Notes: generated from the letters alone by a model not told the origin. 64,000 nt of DNA from Vibrio maritimus (GCF_021441885.1 NZ_CP090438.1:1054001-1118000), one strand, 5' to 3'; shown: positions 1 through 9,081, numbered from the stretch's first letter. Program-made: numbers and translations.

Positions 1-141
1 CGTTGAAGGGTACCAGTATGTTACTTATTACCGCCTGTTGAGGGAGTTATTATTAGTCTGGGTAAAGGAAGGATGCCTTAACGCTGTGCTAATCCCTAAA
101 TCAAATAACCCTATGGATATCTTCCTTAAGAGGTCTGCAAC
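1..141. other. Leader of the MFS gene
   Basis: No gene is recognisable here. The segment ends in an AAGAGG ribosome-binding sequence at 128-133, eight bases before the first gene's ATG. I see no convincing promoter and no readable end of an upstream gene. Confidence 0.5.
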
Positions 142-1386
142 ATGTTGAAAAAACTCGGCTTAGAAGGCTGGTTCTCGGCTCACTTTGCTTATGGCATCGT
201 CCAAATTGTTTTCGTTCCTATGATGGTGCCTTCATTCATCCTTGCTCGTACTGGCAGTCCAACCGATGCTGGCCTAGCAATGGGCCTATTTGGTCTTGCG
301 GGTCTTGCTGCTCCTGTAATCGGCATGCTTGCTGACAAATACAAAGCGCACCGTTTAGCTCAGCTATTTGGCATGATCGCTTATCTATTGGCTGGCACGA
401 GTTTCCTTTTAGCTGGAGATAACTTTACGCTGATGGCTATTGGCTCGATTTTCTTCGGCACAGGCTCGGCGATCCTTCTTATGCTTAACCCAGTATTCAT
501 CACTTTTGCTGGCTACGATGCAAAAACTGAAGCCTCCAAACTGGGTCGAATGGCGCAGGTTCTTATCATTGGCTCACTGCTTTCTGGTATTGCACTCGCT
601 TATGTCACGGACCTAGGTTGGTCTTATGAGATGCGCTTTATGGCGATGATGGCAATTGTTGCGGTTTTAGCTGTGATTACTATGCTGACCAACAAAAAAC
701 CGGCACAACGTATACTCGATAATGCCGAGGCTATCGCTGCGGCTGCGGCGGAAGAAGATGCACCAAAAGTAGGTATCGCCAAGGTAGTATTCTCTAACTT
801 TGGACTGTTCCTGCTCGCAGTAGGCTTGCTTTGTGCAGGTCAAGGTGCGTTCCAAGCTCAGTATCCTAACCTCCTTGAAAATGGATATGGCGTTGCTCAG
901 TCTCTGTCAGCGGCAAACTTATCTGTTGCGTCAGTACTAGGTCTTATTGTGTTGGTTGCGGCTGAAAAGTTTGTGGCTCGCTACGGTAACCTAAGTCTAT
1001 TCAAACTATCTGCAGTGGCGTCTATCGTGGTGATTGGTATCGCGTATGTGATTGCTGAAGCAGGTATGTCTTTGCATTACATCATTCCGTTAGCCCTGTT
1101 CCTTGTTTATCTGCAAGGTATCACGGTGACGGATATGATTTCTCCAGCTATCGCTGCGCGTCTCACTTTTGTGGGTGGTGGTCTGACGCAAGGTCTGATG
1201 ATGTTCTTTATCTCGCTAGGTTTCGGTATGGGTAGCGTGATCAGTGGTATCGCTGTTGATGGTTTTGGCTGGGCAGCACTTCCATTCGCGATTCTAGGTC
1301 TGACGATCGCAGCTTATGTCTGTGTGTTGATTGTTGGTATGAAGCACAAAGCGGCAGTAAAGCGTGAGCAAATGAAGTCGGCATAA
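142..1386 (+). CDS. Major facilitator superfamily transporter
   Basis: This 414-residue protein is almost entirely hydrophobic and fits the 12-helix MFS plan, with a long polar loop around residues 185-210 (Ala/Glu-rich) dividing the two six-helix halves. The loop after helix 2 carries GMLADKYKAHR (about 61-71), a good match to MFS motif A. It should be an inner-membrane secondary transporter. I cannot assign a substrate, and no neighbouring enzyme suggests one. The start has a good AAGAGG ribosome-binding site. It is a single-gene unit that ends at a strong hairpin shared with the convergent CARF gene. Confidence 0.85.
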   Translation: MLKKLGLEGWFSAHFAYGIVQIVFVPMMVPSFILARTGSPTDAGLAMGLFGLAGLAAPVIGMLADKYKAHRLAQLFGMIAYLLAGTSFLLAGDNFTLMAIGSIFFGTGSAILLMLNPVFITFAGYDAKTEASKLGRMAQVLIIGSLLSGIALAYVTDLGWSYEMRFMAMMAIVAVLAVITMLTNKKPAQRILDNAEAIAAAAAEEDAPKVGIAKVVFSNFGLFLLAVGLLCAGQGAFQAQYPNLLENGYGVAQSLSAANLSVASVLGLIVLVAAEKFVARYGNLSLFKLSAVASIVVIGIAYVIAEAGMSLHYIIPLALFLVYLQGITVTDMISPAIAARLTFVGGGLTQGLMMFFISLGFGMGSVISGIAVDGFGWAALPFAILGLTIAAYVCVLIVGMKHKAAVKREQMKSA

Positions 1387-1402
1387 CGAACTTTGATGTA
1401 TT

Positions 1403-1436
1403 AAAAAGGCTTGGCAATCATTGCCAAGCCTTTTTT
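1403..1436. terminator. Bidirectional terminator between MFS gene and CARF gene
   Basis: The arms GGCTTGGCAA and TTGCCAAGCC surround a three-base loop. An A-run precedes and a T-run follows the stem, so it can stop transcription from both convergent genes. Confidence 0.85.
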
Positions 1437-1453
1437 GTGTCCGACGTCCGTGA

Positions 1454-2626
1454 TTAACTCAGACGTGAGCGCTCGTCGATACCACCTGCGCCTTGGAACC
1501 AAATAGTCAGGTGACGCTTGAGGTCTTTTAGCTCATCGGGACCAATAAGCGCGAGACCGAGATCTTCTGCACGAGTAATGTCGTTATGACGCAGCGGTCT
1601 AAAACTCACCAACATAGCGCGCGCTTGCAGGCCACCTAACAGATCGCGAAGTGATTCAAGTTTGTAGAGTGTGTCGTCACCATCATCTCGCATGCCTTTC
1701 GTTTTGCACTCGATGATGTGGAGCTTATTGTTTACCACAGAGGCAACATCGAGTTCATTGCGAACCTCGCGCTCACCAAGCTGGCGGTATACTTGAACAT
1801 TGAGCGAATGGTCTTGAATCGTCGGGACGTCCTCGCGGATCTGTTTAACCGTGCTATGAACCAGATTCTCAAGCCACTCGCCATTAGAGAAGCGTCTCGC
1901 ATCTTCACTGATAAACGTCAGCACGCCATTGTCGTAACTGGCAATTTGGGACTCAACCAAGTCGCTGATTAGCATGTTTAGCTCACGATAGCCTTGCTGC
2001 TTTTCAGACAGAGCTACATCCAGTTTTTGCTCTTTGCGGCACGTGGTCGCGAGATAGTTCAGCGTCGCCAGGCCAGGACCAAGTTCAAGCGCATTACTCG
2101 CCCATTTCTCTCCAAGGTCGTAGAGCTTTTTGTCTAGCTGAGGAGGAAGGTCGTAATCGGTAAACTCACCTCTTGCACCGAAGATTGTGAGGTAGTCACC
2201 GATAGTAATATGGTCTTGGACCTGCGCATCTTGCGCTCCTTCAGGATAAAGCCAGCACATCTTGTCACTGTTTGGTTCGACGACAAAGATTGGCCAATGG
2301 AAGGTGCGGAATACTTCGTAAACAGAAAGTAGGCGGTGACGAAGGCCACAGCTAGCATTAAGTTTTACCTCCAGATTCTTCTCTTTTAGTGTGTTTGCTA
2401 GCTTCAGAATAGATTGCTTGATCGCAGACGTGTTGACGATATTTGGGATTTCAAAAAACTCAGACGTGATTTCACGCTCAGCGAGAACAGCGTTGAGACG
2501 CTCATACATACCAAATTGGGATTCGTCACCAATGAAAATGATGTGACGACTGACGGTGCGATCATCAAGTAATGGAGTGACCAAGCGGATCGGGTCTTGG
2601 TCGATAATGCCTACATGAACGGCCAT
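1454..2626 (-). CDS. Orphan CARF-domain nuclease (DUF1887, VC1899/Card1/Can2-like)
   Basis: The 390-residue protein has an N-terminal Rossmann-like CARF domain (about 1-150), a middle helical/winged region, and a C-terminal PD-(D/E)XK nuclease domain (about 240-390). Nuclease residues visible are E253 in GEWLE, D293 in NELDV and E306/K308 in IIECKTK, giving D-x12-ExK. Characterised relatives (Card1, Can2) are metal-dependent nucleases switched on by cyclic oligoadenylate from type III CRISPR complexes. No cas gene or CRISPR array is present in this window, so the activator is unknown. The stretch after beta-strand 4 reads NASCGLRHR rather than the usual TGGTK-like ligand loop. Start: GAAGGAAA lies just upstream of the ATG. 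It is transcribed alone, convergent with the MFS gene. The family call is firm; the biological role is inferred. Confidence 0.88.
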   Translation of the reverse strand: MAVHVGIIDQDPIRLVTPLLDDRTVSRHIIFIGDESQFGMYERLNAVLAEREITSEFFEIPNIVNTSAIKQSILKLANTLKEKNLEVKLNASCGLRHRLLSVYEVFRTFHWPIFVVEPNSDKMCWLYPEGAQDAQVQDHITIGDYLTIFGARGEFTDYDLPPQLDKKLYDLGEKWASNALELGPGLATLNYLATTCRKEQKLDVALSEKQQGYRELNMLISDLVESQIASYDNGVLTFISEDARRFSNGEWLENLVHSTVKQIREDVPTIQDHSLNVQVYRQLGEREVRNELDVASVVNNKLHIIECKTKGMRDDGDDTLYKLESLRDLLGGLQARAMLVSFRPLRHNDITRAEDLGLALIGPDELKDLKRHLTIWFQGAGGIDERSRLS

Positions 2627-2742
2627 AGGGTTTCCTTCAACATTTGGCTTGCCGAAGAAAATGGAAGACGACGTCGCGCGAAAAGCGCTAGGTCCTTAAA
2701 AAGTAAAGCAAGCCATACTCAAGATATAATGGCACGGAAGGG

Positions 2743-2779
2743 AAAAAACAAGAGCGGGTTCAAAGGAATCCCGCTCTTG
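2743..2779 (-). terminator. Terminator of the chemoreceptor gene
   Basis: On the minus strand a ten-base-pair stem (CAAGAGCGGG / CCCGCTCTTG) with an 11-base loop is followed by six T residues (2748 down to 2743). Confidence 0.75.
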
Positions 2780-2824
2780 ATGAATTATTAACAGTGAGTT
2801 GACCTGTTAATGTGTTTTTTAGCC

Positions 2825-4816
2825 TTACAGCTTGAAGCGATGAACTAGCTCACTTTGCTGGTTGGCAAGGCTGGTTAAGCTCTGGCTGGTAGAGGCAATT
2901 TCTGACATAGCTTGATAACTATCATCGGCGATATGGTTAATCTCCTCGATATTCTTAGCGATGTCTGCTGTGGTCTCGCTTTGCTCACCTGCCGCTTGCG
3001 AGATGTGAGTACTCATCTGGCTAATTTCGATAATCAGGGCTTGAATCTCTTCCATTGCACCATTTGCGCTCGATGCCTGCTCAACAGAAAGCTCCATGTC
3101 CTTCATGCAGCTTTCGATAACTTGACCTGCGCTCTTCGAACTCGACTGCAAGTTGCCGATCATGGTTTCAATTTCAGTGGTCGACTCGGTCGTTTTCTGA
3201 GCCAGTACGCGTACTTCATCAGCAACAACCGCAAACCCGCGACCTTGCTCACCAGCACGCGCGGCTTCAATAGCGGCATTGAGTGCAAGAAGGTTAGTTT
3301 GCTCTGCGATGTTGCGGATAACATCCAAGATACTGCCAATTTGGCTACTCATTCTCTGAAGCTCACCAACCGCTTCGACTGATTCGTTTAGGCGAGTTTC
3401 AAGCTGATTGATGGTGCTGATATTGGTGCTCATGATTTGTCGACCAGACTCAGAAGCAGACTCCACCTGATGAACTTTGCTTAGTGAGCTTTGCGCGCTG
3501 TTAGCGACTTCTTGCACCGAATGTGACATTTCTGTCATTGCGGTTGCAACGTTAGCGGTCTGCTCTCTTTGCGCACTAAGTTGTTGCTGGGCACTTGCCG
3601 ATGTCGCTTGGTTGCTACTTGCCGTTTCTGTTAGGTTGTCAGACGCATCATTCAGTTTAACCAAGACATTGTGCAGACTGTCAGCGAGGGTATTGATGTG
3701 ATTGCCAAGACGACGGAACTCGTTGTTGTATTTCACTTCGATACGCTGCGTCATATCACCTTCGGTCAGGCTTTCAAGTGTTTTCAGCGTGCTGTTAAGT
3801 GGTTGACGGACACTTTGCGCAATATGATAGCCGATACCCACAGCAATTAGAGTCACCACAAGGCCGATACCGATAGCTTTGATAACGCCCTGGTCATAAA
3901 TATCGCCAGCATTTGAGAGAGACTGGTTCAAATTGCCAGTCGCAAATTCGTTGAATCCATTCAACGTCTCCATAGCGCCGTCTACTTCAATCGCGAGGTT
4001 CTCGATGTTCTGATACAGGGCAGCTCGTGCGATCAGATAGTTATTGTGTTGATCAAGCACGCCGCCTTTTTGGCCCACATCTTTCGAGAACTGTTGAACC
4101 GAAGCTTCAAACGCTTTTTTTAGCGCTGGCATCTGTGTCGCAAGACCGTTAAACGCGTAATTAAGGTGCGTGACAGCTTTACGGTTTTTGTTAACTGCGT
4201 CTTGTACGAACGTTGTATCGCTGCTTGCTAGTGCATCAGAGGTAATGAGCTCAGCATCTTTTAGTTTGATGAAGTAGCTCTTCGCCATGACTTTCACTGA
4301 AATGCTTGATGCATCATCCACATATTCTTTCATGCCGACAGACAGGTCAGTATTAAGCTTTTGGAAGCGGCGTGTTGATTGTTGAACTTGCTCTTGAGCT
4401 GCGAACATGGATTGATAGTTATCCATCGCAACCTGCGCTTCTTGATCGTATCGTGTTTGCACGTCTCTTAACTCGGTAATGGCTGCTTCGAGTTCTGGAA
4501 AGCCTTGGCTAACCTGAGCCAGCTCTTCGAGTGCGCTGCCAAAACTTTGCATAGAAGCAGAGAACTCTTCACGACGAAGTGCCATACGTTCTTCGTTCTG
4601 CGTAGTGAGGAAGTCTTTGAATGACTTATCGGCCGATAGCAGCTCCACGCTGGTTTGGTTAGACATCGACACTAGAGGCAAAGAGGTATTCGATACTGAG
4701 CCAAAGTTGTCGTGAATTTGACTCATGCCGTTGAGCATTATGCCAATGGTGATGACGAACAGAACGACAATAAGCGTAAAGCCGGCGTACATTCTTCTGA
4801 TTACAGAACCCTGCAT
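2825..4816 (-). CDS. Methyl-accepting chemotaxis protein
   Basis: This 663-residue transmembrane chemoreceptor has TM1 at about 10-28, a long mainly helical periplasmic sensor (about 30-312), TM2 at about 313-333, a HAMP domain (about 334-388) and a cytoplasmic signalling coiled coil. The hairpin tip is fully conserved at 503-540 (AEQTNLLALNAAIEAARAGE region). The tip binds CheW/CheA and controls phosphorylation of CheY. The ligand is unknown: I recognise no Cache, PAS or 4HB signature with certainty, although the two-helix periplasmic pattern suggests a helical-bundle sensor. There is no C-terminal CheR-binding pentapeptide; the protein ends LVHRFKL. The start is preceded by AGGGAGAG. It is monocistronic, with a hairpin terminator downstream. 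Confidence 0.93.
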   Translation of the reverse strand: MQGSVIRRMYAGFTLIVVLFVITIGIMLNGMSQIHDNFGSVSNTSLPLVSMSNQTSVELLSADKSFKDFLTTQNEERMALRREEFSASMQSFGSALEELAQVSQGFPELEAAITELRDVQTRYDQEAQVAMDNYQSMFAAQEQVQQSTRRFQKLNTDLSVGMKEYVDDASSISVKVMAKSYFIKLKDAELITSDALASSDTTFVQDAVNKNRKAVTHLNYAFNGLATQMPALKKAFEASVQQFSKDVGQKGGVLDQHNNYLIARAALYQNIENLAIEVDGAMETLNGFNEFATGNLNQSLSNAGDIYDQGVIKAIGIGLVVTLIAVGIGYHIAQSVRQPLNSTLKTLESLTEGDMTQRIEVKYNNEFRRLGNHINTLADSLHNVLVKLNDASDNLTETASSNQATSASAQQQLSAQREQTANVATAMTEMSHSVQEVANSAQSSLSKVHQVESASESGRQIMSTNISTINQLETRLNESVEAVGELQRMSSQIGSILDVIRNIAEQTNLLALNAAIEAARAGEQGRGFAVVADEVRVLAQKTTESTTEIETMIGNLQSSSKSAGQVIESCMKDMELSVEQASSANGAMEEIQALIIEISQMSTHISQAAGEQSETTADIAKNIEEINHIADDSYQAMSEIASTSQSLTSLANQQSELVHRFKL

Positions 4817-5213
4817 TTATCTCTCCCTATAAAGTGCAGCAATACAAAAACGATACAAAAATTAACTGGACCATCTAGACCAAACTAAGCACTATCAATG
4901 TTTGAGCTTAGTTTTTTGGCGTTGTGTCTCTTTATCGTTAGAAATAGCAAAAACTGAAATATAACGAATAAGCAGTGCTACGTTTTATGACGCACTCATC
5001 AAAAACACAATAAAACTGATAGTTTTATGAAGAATTGTTAGCTGAGGCTTTGAGCAAAAAAGTCGACACGCTGAAGATTTGAACAATAATAAAAACAAGT
5101 AGCTAGTTGGAGATTGCTTTCAATTGTGATCCCTAATTCCATGGTGCATACTTTGTTAATGCGGCGAGTATTCGCCTTGTTCTTTCTATTTGATTTGGAA
5201 ATTGGAGTGCTTC
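4817..5213. other. Divergent control region between chemoreceptor and hinT
   Basis: This AT-rich, roughly 400-base region holds no credible gene. It should contain the promoter of the chemoreceptor (leftward; I found no clear sigma-28 or sigma-70 site) and that of the hinT operon (rightward; a weak candidate is listed separately). Confidence 0.5.
5124..5152 (+). promoter_or_regulatory. Weak candidate sigma-70 promoter of the hinT operon
   Basis: TTGTGA at 5124-5129 and CATACT at 5147-5152 are separated by 17 bases. The -10 matches the consensus at only four of six positions, so this is tentative. Confidence 0.3.
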
Positions 5214-5564
5214 ATGGCTGAAGAAACCATTTTTAGCAAAATTATTCGCAAAGAAATTCCTGCTGATGTGTTGTACCAAGATGATTTGGTGACGGCATTT
5301 CGCGATATTAACCCTCGTGCTCCAAGTCATGTTTTGATCATTCCGAACAAGTTGATCCCAACAGTCAACGATATTGAAGCGGAAGACGAAGCCATGATGG
5401 GACGTATGTTCACTGTGGCAAAGAAGATTGCTAAAGATGAAGGGATTGCTGAAGATGGTTATCGCTTAATCATGAACTGCAACTCTTACGGTGGACAAGA
5501 GGTTTACCATATTCACATGCACCTAGTTGGTGGTCGTCCACTTGGCCCGCTGCTAGTCGGCTAA
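5214..5564 (+). CDS. hinT: HIT-family purine nucleoside phosphoramidase HinT
   Basis: HinT hydrolyses adenosine/guanosine phosphoramidates and lysyl- or other aminoacyl-AMP in the cytoplasm. The histidine triad is intact as HIHMHL at residues 99-104 (H99, H101, H103). The 116-residue length matches the E. coli protein. I chose the ATG at 5214 because TTGGAG lies 7-12 bases upstream and the family begins MAEETIF; an in-frame TTG at 5190 would add eight unrelated residues. It leads an operon-like series with three lipoprotein genes, as hinT does in E. coli with ycfL and lpoB. Confidence 0.95.
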   Translation: MAEETIFSKIIRKEIPADVLYQDDLVTAFRDINPRAPSHVLIIPNKLIPTVNDIEAEDEAMMGRMFTVAKKIAKDEGIAEDGYRLIMNCNSYGGQEVYHIHMHLVGGRPLGPLLVG

Positions 5565-5679
5565 TCTTGTTAGCTATGGCAATAGTAAAATCAATGGCAA
5601 ACAAAAAGCCATTTGCAACCATTATGGTTCGTTGTTGTCCTAGCTTCACTATAATCTGAGTCAATTCTATTTATCATTC

Positions 5680-7077
5680 ATGCTAAAACGTTGCGTAAAA
5701 CATACTATAACTATTGCACTTACTGCGACCTTGACGGCTTGTGCAGGGCTATCTGCCGGTAACTTGTTTAGTCATTATACTCAGCAAAATACTATCGTTT
5801 ATCAGTCTGTTAAATCTGGTCAGTATGAAAAAGCGCAAGCCGCATTACCACAAGATGTGGTAGCGGGAGATATTTTGGATAACTTTGAGCGAGGGCGGGT
5901 CGATTTTCTTAATGCAGACTACCCAGAGAGTAAGTCTGCGTTAGAGGTTAGTGATAAAGCCGTTCGTGTCCAGCAAGACAAGGCCCTGATATCGATAAGT
6001 GATACCGCAACCAGCGTTGGTGCGTTAGCGGTTAACGACAATATTACCGAATATGTGCCGCCTGACTATGAGCTTGGTTTTTTGCATCTTTACCTAGGTC
6101 TCAACTATGTTCAGAAAAACGATTTAGATGGCGCGTTGGTCGAAGTTCGACGAGCAAATCGGGTTCAAGAGCGTGCGAGGCAAGCCAGAGAGAAAGACCT
6201 TCAGTCCGCCGAGAACGAATTAAAGCAAAAGGGTTTGTCGCCTAACCTTGGATCTGTGTTATCGCGCTATCCAGATGCTGGAAACAAGCTAAAAGCGGTA
6301 CAAAATGGCTATCTGCTGTATTTATCGGGCTTATTGTATGAAGCGTCTAATGATCTGAATGGAGCCTATATTGACTACACTAGAGCGCTTGCTGTCGCTC
6401 CAGACAATGAAGCGGTGATTGAAGCTGCCATTCGCGTTGCAAAACGCTCAGGAAGAAATCAAGACCTTGCGAAGCTGAAGAAACAGTACGGGGATAGACC
6501 GGGTGTTTCCGAAGGACAAGGTCGAGTGATTATCCTAGAGGAGCGAGGTGTGGTATCTGCAATGCAGTCTTGGAATCTGACTTTGCCTGTTTATGACAGT
6601 CAAGGCAATACGGCACTTTATACTGTTGCGCTGCCATATTATGTTCCAAGCGTCTCACCCAAGCTTTCACCTTTGACATTGGATAGTGCATCGGTGAAAA
6701 CAGATGAACTGGTTGACGTTAATCTGATGGCACAGCAGCAACTAACGGAAAATATGCCAACCATCTTGCTAAGACAGGCGCTGCGGGTCTACGCCAAAGA
6801 CCAAATTCGTAAGAGCACCGCAAAGGACGACGATGTAGGGAATCTTCTTTTCAATGTATGGAACACCTTAACAGAGCAGCCTGATACAAGAAGTTGGCAA
6901 ACGCTTCCAGGCAGTGTGAATGCGGCGAGTAAAATCGTAAAAGCGGGTGAGCATACCGTTTCTGTTGATGGTCAGGACTATACTTTTGAAGTAAGAGACC
7001 GTCAGACCGCCCTCGTATGGGTATCTAGGCAAGGTGGAAGTGCCACAATCTGGCATAAGCAATTAGGAAGGATGTGA
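5680..7077 (+). CDS. COG3014-type lipoprotein
   Basis: This 465-residue protein begins with a lipoprotein signal ending in LTAC (C21), so it should be lipid-anchored in the envelope. Residues after Cys are GLS, with no Asp at +2, which predicts sorting to the outer membrane by Lol. The region from about 30 to 250 reads as helical TPR-like repeats (YEKAQAALP, LHLYLGLNYVQKNDLDGALVE, YLSGLLYEASNDLNGAYIDY). The rest is probably a beta-rich domain. The molecular function is unknown. Its stop overlaps the next start by one base (TGATG), so it is probably translated together with ycfL and lpoB, which hints at a link with peptidoglycan-synthase control. Confidence 0.8.
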   Translation: MLKRCVKHTITIALTATLTACAGLSAGNLFSHYTQQNTIVYQSVKSGQYEKAQAALPQDVVAGDILDNFERGRVDFLNADYPESKSALEVSDKAVRVQQDKALISISDTATSVGALAVNDNITEYVPPDYELGFLHLYLGLNYVQKNDLDGALVEVRRANRVQERARQAREKDLQSAENELKQKGLSPNLGSVLSRYPDAGNKLKAVQNGYLLYLSGLLYEASNDLNGAYIDYTRALAVAPDNEAVIEAAIRVAKRSGRNQDLAKLKKQYGDRPGVSEGQGRVIILEERGVVSAMQSWNLTLPVYDSQGNTALYTVALPYYVPSVSPKLSPLTLDSASVKTDELVDVNLMAQQQLTENMPTILLRQALRVYAKDQIRKSTAKDDDVGNLLFNVWNTLTEQPDTRSWQTLPGSVNAASKIVKAGEHTVSVDGQDYTFEVRDRQTALVWVSRQGGSATIWHKQLGRM

Positions 7078-7469
7078 TGAAAAAGTGGTTAGTAGCAATA
7101 GGTGTACTTCTCTCGTTAATTGGTTGTGCATCTAACAAAACAGCGGGTATCAAGATAGAAGGTCAAACTCAAACCGTACTTTACGGTGACGAGAGGATGG
7201 GAGACAAGTTCTCTGTTGATGACATTTCTACGGTTGATACCAATGGACACCCAAGAGCGGTCGTTAAACTTTCTAACACAACCTCTGTTGATCAAATTAT
7301 TCAGTACCGTTTTTATTGGTACGATGAACAAGGGTTGGAAGTAAACACTAAGCAGGCGCCTTGGAAGCGTGCGATTTTGAGGGGTGATGAAACTATTACC
7401 CTGTCAGAGGTGTCTGTAAATCCAAATGGTAAAGATTTCCGTGTGCAGTTGCGCGGAGCTGATGATTAA
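7077..7469 (+). CDS. ycfL: YcfL-family lipoprotein
   Basis: This 130-residue lipoprotein has a signal peptide ending LIGC (C17) and a beta-rich C-terminal domain (YRFYWYDEQGLEV region) as in E. coli YcfL. The function is not established. Its ATG shares one base with the upstream stop codon and is preceded by AGGAAGG; a GTG one codon upstream is the alternative start. It lies immediately before lpoB, as in E. coli. A role beside LpoB in envelope growth is only inferred from this linkage. Confidence 0.85.
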   Translation: MKKWLVAIGVLLSLIGCASNKTAGIKIEGQTQTVLYGDERMGDKFSVDDISTVDTNGHPRAVVKLSNTTSVDQIIQYRFYWYDEQGLEVNTKQAPWKRAILRGDETITLSEVSVNPNGKDFRVQLRGADD

Positions 7470-7509
7470 TTTCCACATGTGGAAACGTAAGCAAGACTAA
7501 GGAAACAAA

Positions 7510-8100
7510 ATGAAAAAGAGTATTATTGCTTTGTTAGGTTTGGCTGTCATTCTTGGCGGTTGTTCAAACAAAGTCAGCTATGGCGACGCACAAGCAACAG
7601 AAACAACAACCATCGACTTTGGTTCAACGGATCTGCAAAAGATCGCTGGTGACATGGTTGACAGTATGTTGATGTCGGGTTCGGTTGCGGCAATTACCCG
7701 CGATAGCCGACCAATCGTGTTCGTAGAGCGTATCAAGAACAAAACCACAGAGCATATTGATACTGAATCTATCACTGACACCATCAGTACCAAGATGTTG
7801 AATTCAGGTAAGTTCCGCTTTGTCGACATGGACCGAGTAGAATCTGTTCGTGAGCAACTTAACTTCCAAAACAATGATGAGCTTGTGAACCAAAGCACTG
7901 CGATTCAGTTTGGTCAAATGGTGGGTGCTCAGTACATGTTATACGGCAACCTGAGCAGCATCGTGAAGGAAGCGGGTAGCGATAAAGACGTTTACTACAA
8001 AATGACAATGCGTCTAATGGACCTAGAAACAGGTCTGATCGAATGGGCAGATGAGACCGAAATTCGTAAGCAAGAGTCTCGCTCTGTACTAGGTCTGTAA
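7510..8100 (+). CDS. lpoB: Penicillin-binding protein activator LpoB
   Basis: LpoB is an outer-membrane lipoprotein that reaches through the peptidoglycan and activates the bifunctional synthase PBP1b. The protein has 196 residues. The lipobox is LGGC (C18), and the mature part has the compact LpoB fold, with recognisable stretches MLMSGSVAAITRDSRPIVFV and GAQYMLYGNLSSI. The flexible linker after the lipidated Cys is short (about 20 residues) compared with the long disordered linker of E. coli LpoB. The ATG has AAGGAA upstream. Confidence 0.9.
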   Translation: MKKSIIALLGLAVILGGCSNKVSYGDAQATETTTIDFGSTDLQKIAGDMVDSMLMSGSVAAITRDSRPIVFVERIKNKTTEHIDTESITDTISTKMLNSGKFRFVDMDRVESVREQLNFQNNDELVNQSTAIQFGQMVGAQYMLYGNLSSIVKEAGSDKDVYYKMTMRLMDLETGLIEWADETEIRKQESRSVLGL

Positions 8101-8146
8101 GCTGACTAGTCGCTTTTCGCCAACAGGCTATAGTTGGGAGGAGGCG

Positions 8147-8965
8147 TTGCAGTTGTCACCAGACCTAGCTGCCATTCCTCCTCTTATCAATGAAGTGCCC
8201 CTCGGGGCACTTCCGCTTTCTGGTGGATTAACTAACCGAAGTTGGCGCATACTCACTCCAAGCCTTGGGTGGGTAGTATGGCGTGCAAATGCTTTGCACA
8301 GTCAGATATTTGATATCTGTCGTCGTAATGAAGCAAAGGTCATCAATGCGGTTTCGCCTTCGATACCAACCTATCAAGTTCTCAAAGAAAATGAGCAAGG
8401 TCTCTTGGTGTCATGGATAGAGGGACGCCCATATCAACAGCCCGACCCAGAACCGGCTATTGCACTATTAGCCCGTATTCATAGCCTTGCACCTGATATG
8501 TCGATTCGTCAGTTCGATTTTCAAACAAAGGTAGACCACTATTGGTCTCACATTCATGATAGTGACTTAAAAGCGCGCTATAACTCTTTCTATCAAGCAT
8601 TTCGAGCGCCACCAAACCTTAGAACCTCGATGAGTGCGATCTGCCACTTTGATTTTGGCTTTCATAACTTACTCAAATCTCAAGGTGATATCGCTGTGAT
8701 TGACTGGGAGTACGCCGCCATCGCATCACCAACGTTGGACTTAGCGATGACGTTAGATATGTTAGGGCTGGACTTCAAAGATGGCTTAACGCTCTATCAG
8801 AAGTATCACGCAGTAGAGTGCCCTGAGGATTGGTATGCTGACATGATGGACTGGAAACCTTATATCGACCTTATGGCAATGCTTTGGTATGTGTTGGCCG
8901 CGCAAGTTTGGGAGAGTGGCGATTTTTACACCACGGCAGAACAAATTTATCAACGAAATTGTTGA
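8147..8965 (+). CDS. thiK: Thiamine kinase-like phosphotransferase (ThiK)
   Basis: This 272-residue protein belongs to the APH/choline-kinase fold. The catalytic loop is CHFDFGFHNLL (HxDxxxxN) and the metal-binding segment is IDWEYA. In E. coli the gene at this position, thiK, phosphorylates thiamine in vitamin B1 salvage. The start is TTG at 8147, preceded by a very strong GGGAGGAGG. E. coli has nagZ between thiK and ycfP; here nagZ is absent and ycfP follows directly. Substrate specificity is inferred from position and motifs. Confidence 0.78.
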   Translation: MQLSPDLAAIPPLINEVPLGALPLSGGLTNRSWRILTPSLGWVVWRANALHSQIFDICRRNEAKVINAVSPSIPTYQVLKENEQGLLVSWIEGRPYQQPDPEPAIALLARIHSLAPDMSIRQFDFQTKVDHYWSHIHDSDLKARYNSFYQAFRAPPNLRTSMSAICHFDFGFHNLLKSQGDIAVIDWEYAAIASPTLDLAMTLDMLGLDFKDGLTLYQKYHAVECPEDWYADMMDWKPYIDLMAMLWYVLAAQVWESGDFYTTAEQIYQRNC

Positions 8966-9081
8966 ATGGATCACTGTTTATTAGTTCTTTTATCCTAAAT
9001 GGCCTTTAACCCCTTTGAAGTTATGGCTTTCATGTTAGATTTAAGGAAAGCGTACCATTACAGGACTGATCGAGAGGTACT

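Noticed and set aside
2912..3382. 156-codon opening antisense to the chemoreceptor gene
   Set aside because: It lies wholly within a well-supported MCP gene; no ribosome-binding site or family resemblance.
1454..4816. CRISPR array or cas genes around the CARF nuclease
   Set aside because: No regularly spaced repeats and no cas-like protein in the neighbouring genes.
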